From an uncultured Prevotella sp. (GTDB lineage Bacteria; Bacteroidota; Bacteroidia; Bacteroidales; Bacteroidaceae), in assembly GCA_900770025.1 (NCBI GenBank), contig CAAGIW010000051.1, forward strand, positions 1 to 64,000: a stretch of 64,000 nucleotides of DNA, written 5' to 3'. Numbering within the stretch: position 1 is the first letter of the stretch; each line of letters begins with the position of its first letter. Position numbers and translations under genes: made by a program. The notes beneath the pieces were generated by a model, which saw only the letters and a list, made by a program, of their open reading frames with translations, did no database searches and was not told the DNA's origin. Shown piece after piece: positions 7,424 to 16,124 of this stretch.

Positions 7424-10006
7424 ATGAAAAGAATACTTGCCGTCATTGCATTTTGTCTGGCATCCTCGGGTGCAGCGCTGGCCCAGTCAATGACAGATGC
7501 ACAGATTATTAAATTTGTCACCGAGGAACAGAGCAAGGGCTCCTCACAGGCACAGATAGTGACGAAACTGATGCAAAAGGGCGTGACCATCGACCAGATT
7601 AGGCGCATCAAGGAGAAATATGAGAAGCAGAAAGGCAAGAACGGCGTGGGCGTAGTGGACGTGACCGGCAAAGAAAAGACCGACAGCAGGCTGCGCACCA
7701 ACAACAGCAAACTGAAGGGAGAGGAAGATGTTAGGACAAAAAACTTCCAACTGAAAGAAGATGAAGAAATAAGGAAGAAACGCTTCGTCACCCGCAAAGA
7801 TCAGGAGACCGATGAGCAATACATGATGCGCAAGGAACTGAGCACCTTCATGCCCGACTCCGCAGAAATCTACGAGCAGGAGTATTTGGACAGGATGGCA
7901 GAAAAGAAGGACAGGACCAGAATGGTGTTTGGACGGGATATCTTCAACAACAAGGAACTGACCTTTGAACCCAATATGAACATCGCCACTCCGCAAGACT
8001 ACAGGTTGGGAGCCGGCGACGTGGTGTATGTGGACGTATGGGGAGCATCACAAGAGAGTTTCGAGAGCACTGTGTCTCCCGATGGCACCATACAGATAGA
8101 GGGCTACGGACCCGTGGAAGTGGGTGGACTCACCGTGTCACAAGCCAATGCCAAACTTAAATCAACGCTGGGCGCAAGATACAGCAGTTCAAAGATAAGG
8201 CTCACCGTGGGACAGACAAAAACCATCATGGTGAATGTGATGGGAGAAGTGGAGTTCCCCGGTTCTTACACTCTGTCGGCATTTGCCACCGTGTTCCATG
8301 CCCTGTATATGGCTGGAGGCACCAACGATATAGGAACACTGCGCAACATCAAGGTGTATCGCAAGAACAAGTTGGTGAGCACCGTGGATATCTATGACTA
8401 CATACTGAACGGAAAGTTGACCGGCAACATCAAACTGGCCGACAACGATGTCATTGTGGTCAGTCCGTATGACTGTATGGTAAAGATCACAGGCAAGGTG
8501 AAGCGCCCCATGTTCTACGAAATGAAAAACAGCGAGAGCGTGAAGACGCTGATTGACTATGCCGGCGGCTTCAAAGGAGATGCGTATAGAAAAGCGGTGA
8601 AACTGTTCAGAAAGAGCGGTTCCACCTACTCTGCCTATCATGTGGAAGAGTTTGACATGACAAGCTTCAAGTTGAACGATGAAGACTCTGTGAGCGTTGA
8701 CTCCGTATTAGCTCGCTATGCCAACATGACCGAGGTGCGCGGCGCTGTGTTCCGTCCCGGCATGTACCAGTTGGACGGCACGCTGAACAGTGTGCGCACG
8801 CTGATAGAGCGTGCCGACGGACTGACAGAAGATGCCATCCAGACACGAGGAATCATCCACCGTCTGAAGGAAGACAGGACATTGGAAGTGATCTCCGTGG
8901 ACCTGAAAGCCATCATGGAAGGCACTGCGGCCGACATCCCTTTGAAAAGCGAGGACGTGCTGTATGTGGCAAGCAGAAAGGAACAGACGATTGCCCAAAC
9001 CATCACCATCCACGGTGAAGTGATGTACCCCGGTATTTATCAATATGCAGAAAAGGAAACACTGGAAGACTTTGTGCTACAAGCAGGAGGACTCACCGAG
9101 GCAGCCTCGCTGGTAAAGGTTGATGTGGCACGCCGCATCATCATCAACAATGCCACCACCTCTACCGACACGCTGGCGCACGTGTTCACATTCTCTCTCA
9201 ACGAAGACTATAAGATAAAAGGCGACACCGCCTTTACGCTGATGCCCTTTGATGAGGTGTATATCCGCAAGAGTCCGGGATATCAGGAGCAGCAGAACGT
9301 GATGATTGAAGGCGAAGTGCTCTTTGGCGGCACCTATACGCTGTCAAAGAAGGATGAACGCCTGAGCGACCTGATAAAGAGGGCTGGCGGAGTGACTAAC
9401 ATGGCCTATGTGAAAGGAGCCCGACTGCTGAGAAAAGTGACAGAGGTGGAGCGCAAGCGCATGGAGGAAGTGGCAAAGATGCAGCGCGAGCAGAAAGAGC
9501 AGGTGATGATAGAACAGGCCTTGAAGAGCGGACGCTCCACCGCTGATCTCAAGACATCTGCCGACTATTACAAATACGAAATCCCAGAAAACTATCCCGT
9601 AGGTATCGAACTGGAAAAGGCACTTGCCAATCCTGGTAGTGATGCAGATATTGTGTTGCGCGAAGGCGACCGCCTCATCGTGCCTCTCTACAACGGTACG
9701 GTGAAGATAAACGGAGAGGTGATGTACCCCAACACCGTAGGCTTCAAGAACGGCAAAAAGGTGAAATACTACATCAACCAAGCCGGCGGATACAGCAATC
9801 AGGCAAAGAAAAGACAAACCTACATTATTTATATGAACGGCGACGTGGCCAAAGTGACCAGCAGCACCAAGGTGCAACCCGGTTGCGAGATTGTGGTTCC
9901 GGCCAAGACCATGAACAAGATGTCCACCACCGAAACCATTGCATTAGCATCGGGTACAGCCTCCATAGCCACCATGATTGCCACATTGGTGAATTTGCTT
10001 AAATAA
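7424..10006 (+). CDS. Polysaccharide export outer-membrane protein (Wza family) with multiple SLBB domains
   Basis: Forms the outer-membrane/periplasmic conduit for polysaccharide export. From the ATG at 7424 the protein has 860 residues (ATG 7415 would add three) and begins with a signal peptide ending near ALAQ. After a charged K/E-rich region (about 60-140), the polysaccharide export domain is seen at YRLGAGDVVYVDVWG, followed by about six SLBB-type repeats recognisable by GEV..PG.Y and AGG motifs. The C-terminus is hydrophobic (about 20 residues). This is far longer than E. coli Wza (about 380 residues), but multi-SLBB forms are usual in Bacteroidetes. First gene of the EPS operon; a -7 element lies at 7343-7350. 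Confidence 0.9.
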   Translation: MKRILAVIAFCLASSGAALAQSMTDAQIIKFVTEEQSKGSSQAQIVTKLMQKGVTIDQIRRIKEKYEKQKGKNGVGVVDVTGKEKTDSRLRTNNSKLKGEEDVRTKNFQLKEDEEIRKKRFVTRKDQETDEQYMMRKELSTFMPDSAEIYEQEYLDRMAEKKDRTRMVFGRDIFNNKELTFEPNMNIATPQDYRLGAGDVVYVDVWGASQESFESTVSPDGTIQIEGYGPVEVGGLTVSQANAKLKSTLGARYSSSKIRLTVGQTKTIMVNVMGEVEFPGSYTLSAFATVFHALYMAGGTNDIGTLRNIKVYRKNKLVSTVDIYDYILNGKLTGNIKLADNDVIVVSPYDCMVKITGKVKRPMFYEMKNSESVKTLIDYAGGFKGDAYRKAVKLFRKSGSTYSAYHVEEFDMTSFKLNDEDSVSVDSVLARYANMTEVRGAVFRPGMYQLDGTLNSVRTLIERADGLTEDAIQTRGIIHRLKEDRTLEVISVDLKAIMEGTAADIPLKSEDVLYVASRKEQTIAQTITIHGEVMYPGIYQYAEKETLEDFVLQAGGLTEAASLVKVDVARRIIINNATTSTDTLAHVFTFSLNEDYKIKGDTAFTLMPFDEVYIRKSPGYQEQQNVMIEGEVLFGGTYTLSKKDERLSDLIKRAGGVTNMAYVKGARLLRKVTEVERKRMEEVAKMQREQKEQVMIEQALKSGRSTADLKTSADYYKYEIPENYPVGIELEKALANPGSDADIVLREGDRLIVPLYNGTVKINGEVMYPNTVGFKNGKKVKYYINQAGGYSNQAKKRQTYIIYMNGDVAKVTSSTKVQPGCEIVVPAKTMNKMSTTETIALASGTASIATMIATLVNLLK

Positions 10007-10045
10007 CTGATTATGAGATTTCAACAACAATAATCTTCTGCAGAT

Positions 10046-11083
10046 ATGAAAGACCACACTGAAAGAGAAACAATCGCAACCAGAATTGATTATAAACTGG
10101 TGTTCAAAAAAATATGGGGATACAGGAGAATATACTTTTACACACTGCCCATCGCATTTATACTTGCATCACTATATATTATCTGCATTCCGAGAGAGTA
10201 TCACGCCGAAACGAAGGTTGCCCCTGAGATGGGAAACAACTCGACGGCTGGAACACTGGGATCGATTGCCTCCTCTTTTGGATTCGACTTGTCTGAAATG
10301 CAGACGACCGATGCCATCACTCCCCTGCTTTATCCTGATTTGATGGATGACAACGGATTTGTGATTTCATTACTGAAGATAAAGATTAAGACCGAGGAAT
10401 TGGATACCGACTACTACACTTACCTCAAGAAGCATCAAAAACAGGCTTTTTGGAATGACATCATGGACTTCCTTACAAGTTTGTTTCCATCCAAAGACAC
10501 AACAGTCAAAAAGAAATTTGACCCTTACAACCTTTCCAAAACAGACGATCAGATTGTGCAGAAAGTTAGAGGAGATATCAAGGTGTCAGTAGATAAAAAG
10601 ACTGGTGTCATATCCATCTTGACAGGTGCCCAAGACGCAACTGTAGCCAAGATATTGGCCGACTCTACACGTGAGCGCTACCAACAATTCATCACCACCT
10701 ACAGAACCAACAAGGCAAGAATCGACATGACATATTATAAAGGATTGATGGATAACGCCAAAAAAGAATACGAGGATGTCTGTTACCAATACAGCAAGTA
10801 TTCTGATTCAAACATGAACCTTCAATTGGAAGCATACAAGACCAAGCTCACGAATCTGGAAAACGAGATGCAGATCAAATACAATACCTATACCACCGTT
10901 GTAACACAGTATCAGGCATCCAAGGCAAAAGTACAGGAGCGCACACCCGCCTTTATGGTGATTCAGGGAGCATCCGTGCCCATCAAGCCCGACAAGCCCA
11001 AAAGGATGCTGTTCGTAGCCACCATGGTGTTTTTGGCTTTCATGGGCACCTCCGTATATGTGTTACGTGACATAATTTTATAG
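10046..11083 (+). CDS. Wzz-type chain-length determinant / polysaccharide co-polymerase
   Basis: Inner-membrane protein that sets polymer length and couples polymerisation to export. 345 residues with an N-terminal membrane helix (about 30-50, YFYTLPIAFILASLYIICI), a periplasmic domain with coiled-coil-like segments (about 240-300), a proline-rich PIKPDKPKR motif before the second membrane helix (about 317-340), and no cytoplasmic tyrosine kinase domain. Lies 39 bases after the Wza-like gene and 7 before the flippase, in the operon order expected for a Wzx/Wzy system. Confidence 0.85.
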   Translation: MKDHTERETIATRIDYKLVFKKIWGYRRIYFYTLPIAFILASLYIICIPREYHAETKVAPEMGNNSTAGTLGSIASSFGFDLSEMQTTDAITPLLYPDLMDDNGFVISLLKIKIKTEELDTDYYTYLKKHQKQAFWNDIMDFLTSLFPSKDTTVKKKFDPYNLSKTDDQIVQKVRGDIKVSVDKKTGVISILTGAQDATVAKILADSTRERYQQFITTYRTNKARIDMTYYKGLMDNAKKEYEDVCYQYSKYSDSNMNLQLEAYKTKLTNLENEMQIKYNTYTTVVTQYQASKAKVQERTPAFMVIQGASVPIKPDKPKRMLFVATMVFLAFMGTSVYVLRDIIL

Positions 11084-11090
11084 TCAAATC

Positions 11091-12635
11091 GTGCATCAGC
11101 AATCAGTTCATAAAACCAAACGGATTTTTTCCAATTCCCTGGTGTTGTTCTGCCGCATGCTTTTGCTTACTCTGATAAATCTGCTGTCGGTAAGAGTATT
11201 GCTAAAAGGTCTTGGGATTGAAGATTATGGCATTTACAATGCCGTAGCGGGTTTGGTTTGCACTGCCACGTTTATCGTCACCGTGCTGACTGATGGGATG
11301 CAACGCTTCTACTCTATCTCGCTTGCGGAAAAAGACAGTCAGAAAACCCGTGTATTGTTTTCTGCAAGCATCCATATTGTAGTGGTCTTGGCAATATTGC
11401 TCACACTGGTTTTTGAGAGTGTGGGTTCGTGGTTTCTCAACACTTTCCTGACAATTCCCTACAACAGATTACAAGCAAGTAACATTGTCTTCCAGTTGTC
11501 TTTTTTCAGTTTCATCATTCAGATTGTCCAAATACCATTCATGGCAACAGTTTTTGCCAACGAGAAAATGGGATGGTATGCTCTTTTCTCTACTGTTGAG
11601 TGTCTTTTGCGTTTTACGTTTGCCCTATTGATTGGACACTTTGCCATGGACAATATGGTGTTTTATGCCACAGGCTATTTCTTTACATCTGTGGTTGTAT
11701 TTTCGCTTTATCTGATAGAAATATGGAGAAATCACCCCGAATGCAGGTTGACAAGACATATCGAAAAAGACACATACAAGAACTTGCTGTCGTTTTCAGG
11801 ATGGACGGCATTGGGAGCAACAGCAAATATGGGGCTGTTTCAGGGGAGCACGCTATTGCTGAACATCTTTTTTGGTCCTGTCTTGAATGTTGTATTTGCC
11901 ATTGCTCTGCAAGTTTACAATGCTTTTACTTCCCTGTGCAACAATATAGTGACAGCATTCAAGCCAGCAATGATCAAATCGTATGCCAAAACCGATTACG
12001 ACTATTTGACTTCCCTGTTTATGATAGGCAACAAAGCCATTTTCTCTCTGACGGCCTTGGTTGCAGTGCCACTATGTGTAGAAATGCCATGGGTATTGTC
12101 TGTATGGTTAGGCGAGGTCCCCTTGGAGACACCTCTGTTTTGCAGACTTATGATACTATTGGTTTTGTGCCTGTCTTTAAACAGTCCTATAACCATCATT
12201 GTCCAAGCCTCTGGCAGGGTGAAGAACTATCATCTTTTGGTTGACTCCATCATGCTCATGTGTGTTCCCGTTTCACTCGTAGTGTTTGCCTTAGGCGGTC
12301 GCAGCCACTATATCATGTTTACCATGGTTTTGCTGAGTATATTGGCACATGGAACAAGATTATACTATCTGAAAAAAATCTTTCCGCCCATCAGTATTGC
12401 GCTTTATGCAAAAGATTTTCTTCTGCGTGCAGTCATAGTCATCTGTATTGCCTTTATGATTACATGGGAGGTGCACCACATGGCCGGGGTAACATTATTC
12501 GGCAAATTCACGGTAGTGGTTTGTTCCACCACGGTCATTGCATTCTCCACCCTGTTTCTTGTTTTAGATGCACGAGAGAGGGAACATATCATCAAACTCA
12601 TAAAATCACTCAAATCACCAAAATATGGAATTTAG
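11091..12635 (+). CDS. Wzx-type polysaccharide flippase
   Basis: Predicted to move lipid-linked repeat units across the inner membrane. 514 residues, almost entirely hydrophobic, with about 12-14 membrane segments and the MATE/polysaccharide-transporter N-terminus (RILLKGLGIEDYGIYNAVAG-like). The start is GTG at 11091; the next in-frame ATG would remove the first conserved helix. It overlaps the polymerase gene by 11 bases, so translation is probably coupled. Confidence 0.85.
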   Translation: MHQQSVHKTKRIFSNSLVLFCRMLLLTLINLLSVRVLLKGLGIEDYGIYNAVAGLVCTATFIVTVLTDGMQRFYSISLAEKDSQKTRVLFSASIHIVVVLAILLTLVFESVGSWFLNTFLTIPYNRLQASNIVFQLSFFSFIIQIVQIPFMATVFANEKMGWYALFSTVECLLRFTFALLIGHFAMDNMVFYATGYFFTSVVVFSLYLIEIWRNHPECRLTRHIEKDTYKNLLSFSGWTALGATANMGLFQGSTLLLNIFFGPVLNVVFAIALQVYNAFTSLCNNIVTAFKPAMIKSYAKTDYDYLTSLFMIGNKAIFSLTALVAVPLCVEMPWVLSVWLGEVPLETPLFCRLMILLVLCLSLNSPITIIVQASGRVKNYHLLVDSIMLMCVPVSLVVFALGGRSHYIMFTMVLLSILAHGTRLYYLKKIFPPISIALYAKDFLLRAVIVICIAFMITWEVHHMAGVTLFGKFTVVVCSTTVIAFSTLFLVLDAREREHIIKLIKSLKSPKYGI

Positions 12636-13932
12636 GCTCTTCGACAATATTTTGATGATCTCCTACCTGTTGGCATGGGTGTTTACGCTGATATGGTATC
12701 AACGGAAAGAAAAGGCATTTGATGCAGGTTCAGCCATTATCATTTCATACGTTTTTTATGCATTCATATCTTGGTTGAGCTTGAACGACGAAATGTTTAA
12801 CGACAGTTACGAGCCCTTGACCTTATTCCCATTTGTCTATCTGTACGGTATGCTGATGCTGGCACTGCTTCCAACCATATATCACCATCTGCACCCCACA
12901 GACACGATAGCCCCGCCTCACACCCGACTGATTTATGCAGTATGCCTTGTCAGCATTGTTTGCGCCATTGGCTTAATCAAAGACTTGTCTGGCAATCTGC
13001 AACAAGGCTTGTTCAAACTTGTGACAGATACAGATGCGGGAAAAGAAGCCTATATGGAACAAGCGAAGGAAGCAGCCGACAACGCACGCGGCGGTATAGA
13101 GAACCTGCTGTCCGTAATCTACAACAGCATATCAGACATTATGATATTCGTGTTCTTTTATTTGCTCACCACCTACAAGAAGAACAAGATAATGGTAAGT
13201 CTGATGCTGTTTTGTGTCACGATTGGCATGATATCTCCGGTGATGCACGGTCAAAGAACGGGTATTATGATGACCATATTTTCGATGATTGTAGGCTACA
13301 TGGTTTTCAAGAGATACCTTTCAGCCACCGTCAACAAAATCGCTAAAATCATTGGAGTCGTTTTCCTCATTGTAGTCAGTGTCCCGATTGTAGCCATCAC
13401 CTTCAGCCGTTTTGCCTCTCGTGCAGCAGGAGTTACCGGCTATCTTAACTGGTATGTTGGACAGGCAAACCTGTATTTCAACAATCATGCCTTGGATGCA
13501 GGAGGAACACGAAACGGAGACAGAGTGATCAATCTGTTTAAACGTCTCATTGATTCCGACACGCCATCAAACTATGTCGAGCGCAGAGAGATGTACAAGA
13601 ATCTTGCCATTGATGACAATCTTTTCACAACATTTGTCGGTGACTTCTGCATCGACTTTGGTCCACTGATGGCAGTTTTCATCTTTCTTGTTTTTTACCT
13701 TTGGTCGCTATCAAGAGTACAAACAGCAGACAAGACCATACAACTGCACCAACTGTTTCTTTTGTATTTCACCATGTGCATCGCCATGCAAGGAGGAATG
13801 TATTTATTTGCATACGCAGACACTGGCAACCTTAAAATTGTCACAGCCATGCTTTTCTATGGCTACCTGGTTTATCATGAACTGTTACTGAAGAAATATC
13901 CACTACAAAACACACCGCAATGCAGACAATAA
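12625..13932 (+). CDS. Wzy-type O-antigen/EPS polymerase
   Basis: Likely polymerises repeat units on the periplasmic side. 435 residues with about 11-12 predicted membrane helices and one large hydrophilic loop (about 270-330, containing ALDAGGTRNGDRVINLFKRL), the layout of Wzy/EpsG-like polymerases; sequence motifs in this family are weak. Position between Wzx and glycosyltransferases supports the call. It overlaps Wzx by 11 bases and the next gene by 13. Confidence 0.75.
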   Translation: MEFRLFDNILMISYLLAWVFTLIWYQRKEKAFDAGSAIIISYVFYAFISWLSLNDEMFNDSYEPLTLFPFVYLYGMLMLALLPTIYHHLHPTDTIAPPHTRLIYAVCLVSIVCAIGLIKDLSGNLQQGLFKLVTDTDAGKEAYMEQAKEAADNARGGIENLLSVIYNSISDIMIFVFFYLLTTYKKNKIMVSLMLFCVTIGMISPVMHGQRTGIMMTIFSMIVGYMVFKRYLSATVNKIAKIIGVVFLIVVSVPIVAITFSRFASRAAGVTGYLNWYVGQANLYFNNHALDAGGTRNGDRVINLFKRLIDSDTPSNYVERREMYKNLAIDDNLFTTFVGDFCIDFGPLMAVFIFLVFYLWSLSRVQTADKTIQLHQLFLLYFTMCIAMQGGMYLFAYADTGNLKIVTAMLFYGYLVYHELLLKKYPLQNTPQCRQ

Positions 13933-15083
13933 ACGCAAGACTTATCGCACTATATCTCCCCCAGTTTCATCCCATACCAGAGAACGATCTGTGGTGGGGC
14001 AAGGGATTTACCGAATGGACCAATGTAAGAAGGGCAAGACCCCTATTCAAAGGGCATATCCAACCGAGGATTCCTGCCGATTTGGGGTATTACGATTTGC
14101 GGGATTCCAAAACAAGACAGGAACAAGCCCGAATGGCACAGGAAGCCGGAATAGAAGGATTTTGCTACTACCACTACTGGTTTAACGGGAAACAACTACT
14201 CGAACGCCCATTGAACGAGGTGGTAGCATCCGGCGAACCCGATTTCCCCTTTTGCCTGTGCTGGGCCAACCATACATGGAGCAACAAAACATGGCAAAGA
14301 AATTCTGCCGTTCAGAAAAATTCCATCCTAATTGAACAAACCTATCCGGGATATGATGATGATGTAAACCACTTCATGTCACTTTTAAACACCTTTAAAG
14401 ACAAACGATACATCAAAGTGGACGGACGACTGCTGTTTGCCATCTACGACAGTATTGGCTTCCCTCACGTAAGGCAGTTCATGGACACTTGGAACAAACT
14501 GGCAAAAGAAAATGGACTTCCAGGATTCTATTTCGTAGGAATGGTGCCATCCACACTCACCTTCAACATCGACAAGAACGGCAAACGCCGCTACGCCAAC
14601 CCTAATCTGAAAAGCAGTGCCAACATTTTCAGCCACGTCCTTTCATTGGGGTTTGACGCTGTAAACTCATTAGGCAAGCGGAGGGGCGAAATGCTCTATG
14701 AAGGAAGGCTGACAAGCATCCTTAAAAGAGGACTACGCCTTGCAGGCATCCATATCGGGAAAAAGACCTATGATTATGAAAAGACAGTAGCCAATTTCTT
14801 CGCTCCGGAAGACAAATGGGAGAACGTATATCCCACAGTTCTGCCTCAATGGGACAGGACACCGCGCACACGAGATGCCGAGGGCGTCTATGTGAATGCC
14901 ACCCCGGAAAAGTTTGAGAAGCACTTGCAGCAGGCACTCGACATTGTACGGCATAAAGAGAAAGAACACAGAATCATATTTCTGAAATCATGGAATGAAT
15001 GGGGAGAAGGGAATTATGTAGAACCAGACACCATTCACGGACACGGTTTTCTTGAGGCGATAAGAAAAGTCATTACCCATTGA
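13920..15083 (+). CDS. WbsX-family glycosyl transferase / GH99-like protein
   Basis: 387 residues of the WbsX type, commonly found in O-antigen and EPS loci. Signatures: ALYLPQFHPIPENDLWWGKG at the N-terminus, GFTEWTNV, YYDLRD, GFCYYHYWFNGKQLLE, CWANHTW, and near the end SWNEWGEGNYVEPD. The fold is related to GH99 endo-mannosidases; whether it transfers or hydrolyses sugars is not settled for the family. The start overlaps the end of the polymerase gene by 13 bases. Confidence 0.85.
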   Translation: MQTINARLIALYLPQFHPIPENDLWWGKGFTEWTNVRRARPLFKGHIQPRIPADLGYYDLRDSKTRQEQARMAQEAGIEGFCYYHYWFNGKQLLERPLNEVVASGEPDFPFCLCWANHTWSNKTWQRNSAVQKNSILIEQTYPGYDDDVNHFMSLLNTFKDKRYIKVDGRLLFAIYDSIGFPHVRQFMDTWNKLAKENGLPGFYFVGMVPSTLTFNIDKNGKRRYANPNLKSSANIFSHVLSLGFDAVNSLGKRRGEMLYEGRLTSILKRGLRLAGIHIGKKTYDYEKTVANFFAPEDKWENVYPTVLPQWDRTPRTRDAEGVYVNATPEKFEKHLQQALDIVRHKEKEHRIIFLKSWNEWGEGNYVEPDTIHGHGFLEAIRKVITH

Positions 15084-15095
15084 GCCACCTGCACC

Positions 15096-15914
15096 ATGAA
15101 AGAAATAAGCGTCATCATCCCCACCTACAAACCACAAGACTACCTCTGGCAATGCCTGGAAAGTTTGGAAAGGCAGACAGTTTCAAAAACACTGTATGAG
15201 GTTGTCATCATTTTGAACGGCTGTAAGGAACCATATTACAGCAACATTTCAAACCGTCTGAAAGACTATACGATGGATGTTCGCCTGCTGCAGACCGACG
15301 AAGCAGGGGTTTCTTACGCCCGCAATATCGGTATAGAGAATGCTCAAGGCAAGTATGTCACCTTTGTGGATGACGACGACTGGGTTTCTTTGGATTATCT
15401 TTCCGAACTATATCGTTGCGCACCCACAAACCACGGCATTGTGGCTGCAAACGTAAAAGCCATAGACGATGCCACCAAGGCAGAACACTCCGACTATCTT
15501 TCCGACGTGTTTTCCCGATTGCACATGCTGCATACCACAAGCATGTTCAAGGCACACCGCCTGCTCTCATCAGCCTGCTGCAAACTCATCCCCAAAGCAC
15601 TGATTGCCGAAACACGCTTCTGTACGTCATTAAAACGCGGAGAAGATGCACTGTGGATGGCAAAAATAAGCAAAAGAATACACACTGTAACCTTCACGTC
15701 TCCCACAGCAGTATATTTCAGAAGACTGAGAGTGAACTCCGCCTCCAGGAAAAGCCTCTCTTATTCCACGATTTTCAAGGAAATGGCAACCCTGCAACAC
15801 CACTTCATCACCACCTACCTAAGTGACATGAGACACTACAATCTCCTGCTTTTCTGCCACCGTGTCTTGGCCGTTGCCAAAGATGCCATACAAAGATGTT
15901 TTTTTGCCGCCTAA
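15096..15914 (+). CDS. Glycosyltransferase family 2
   Basis: 272 residues with a GT-A fold: ISVIIPTYKPQDYL at 4-17, the VSYARNIGIENAQGKYVTF segment and the metal-binding DDDDW near 90-95. It probably adds one sugar of the EPS repeat unit in the cytoplasm; donor and acceptor cannot be inferred. It lies 12 bases after the WbsX-like gene and is the last gene before the opposite-strand DUF1848/nuclease-helicase pair, where the EPS gene run is interrupted. Confidence 0.88.
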   Translation: MKEISVIIPTYKPQDYLWQCLESLERQTVSKTLYEVVIILNGCKEPYYSNISNRLKDYTMDVRLLQTDEAGVSYARNIGIENAQGKYVTFVDDDDWVSLDYLSELYRCAPTNHGIVAANVKAIDDATKAEHSDYLSDVFSRLHMLHTTSMFKAHRLLSSACCKLIPKALIAETRFCTSLKRGEDALWMAKISKRIHTVTFTSPTAVYFRRLRVNSASRKSLSYSTIFKEMATLQHHFITTYLSDMRHYNLLLFCHRVLAVAKDAIQRCFFAA

Positions 15915-16124
15915 CTCAAGAATGTGGAAGGAAGAAGCTAAACAGGAGTTCATCAAGCTTCGCAAGTGACGAAATTATAGTGGAAAGGCGGCTAAAAACG
16001 TTAAACCCAAAGCCACCCAATTATTATACATAAATCGCTGTTTTCAATCTGCGCTATATGATGGCAAGCAAGAATGGTGAAGTCAGGAAAGGATAGGCAT
16101 TCAGTTAGAAACAGAACAGAGCAT
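15915..16124. other. Intergenic, convergent end of EPS block 1 and nuclease-helicase gene
   Basis: No gene seen. Near the helicase stop codon a 24-base imperfect direct repeat occurs (16097-16120 and 16121-16144, GCATTCAGTT...GAACAG), the second copy containing a 7-bp hairpin TTCAGTT-GGG-AACTGAA (16124-16140). No T-run follows, so it is not an obvious terminator. Confidence 0.4.
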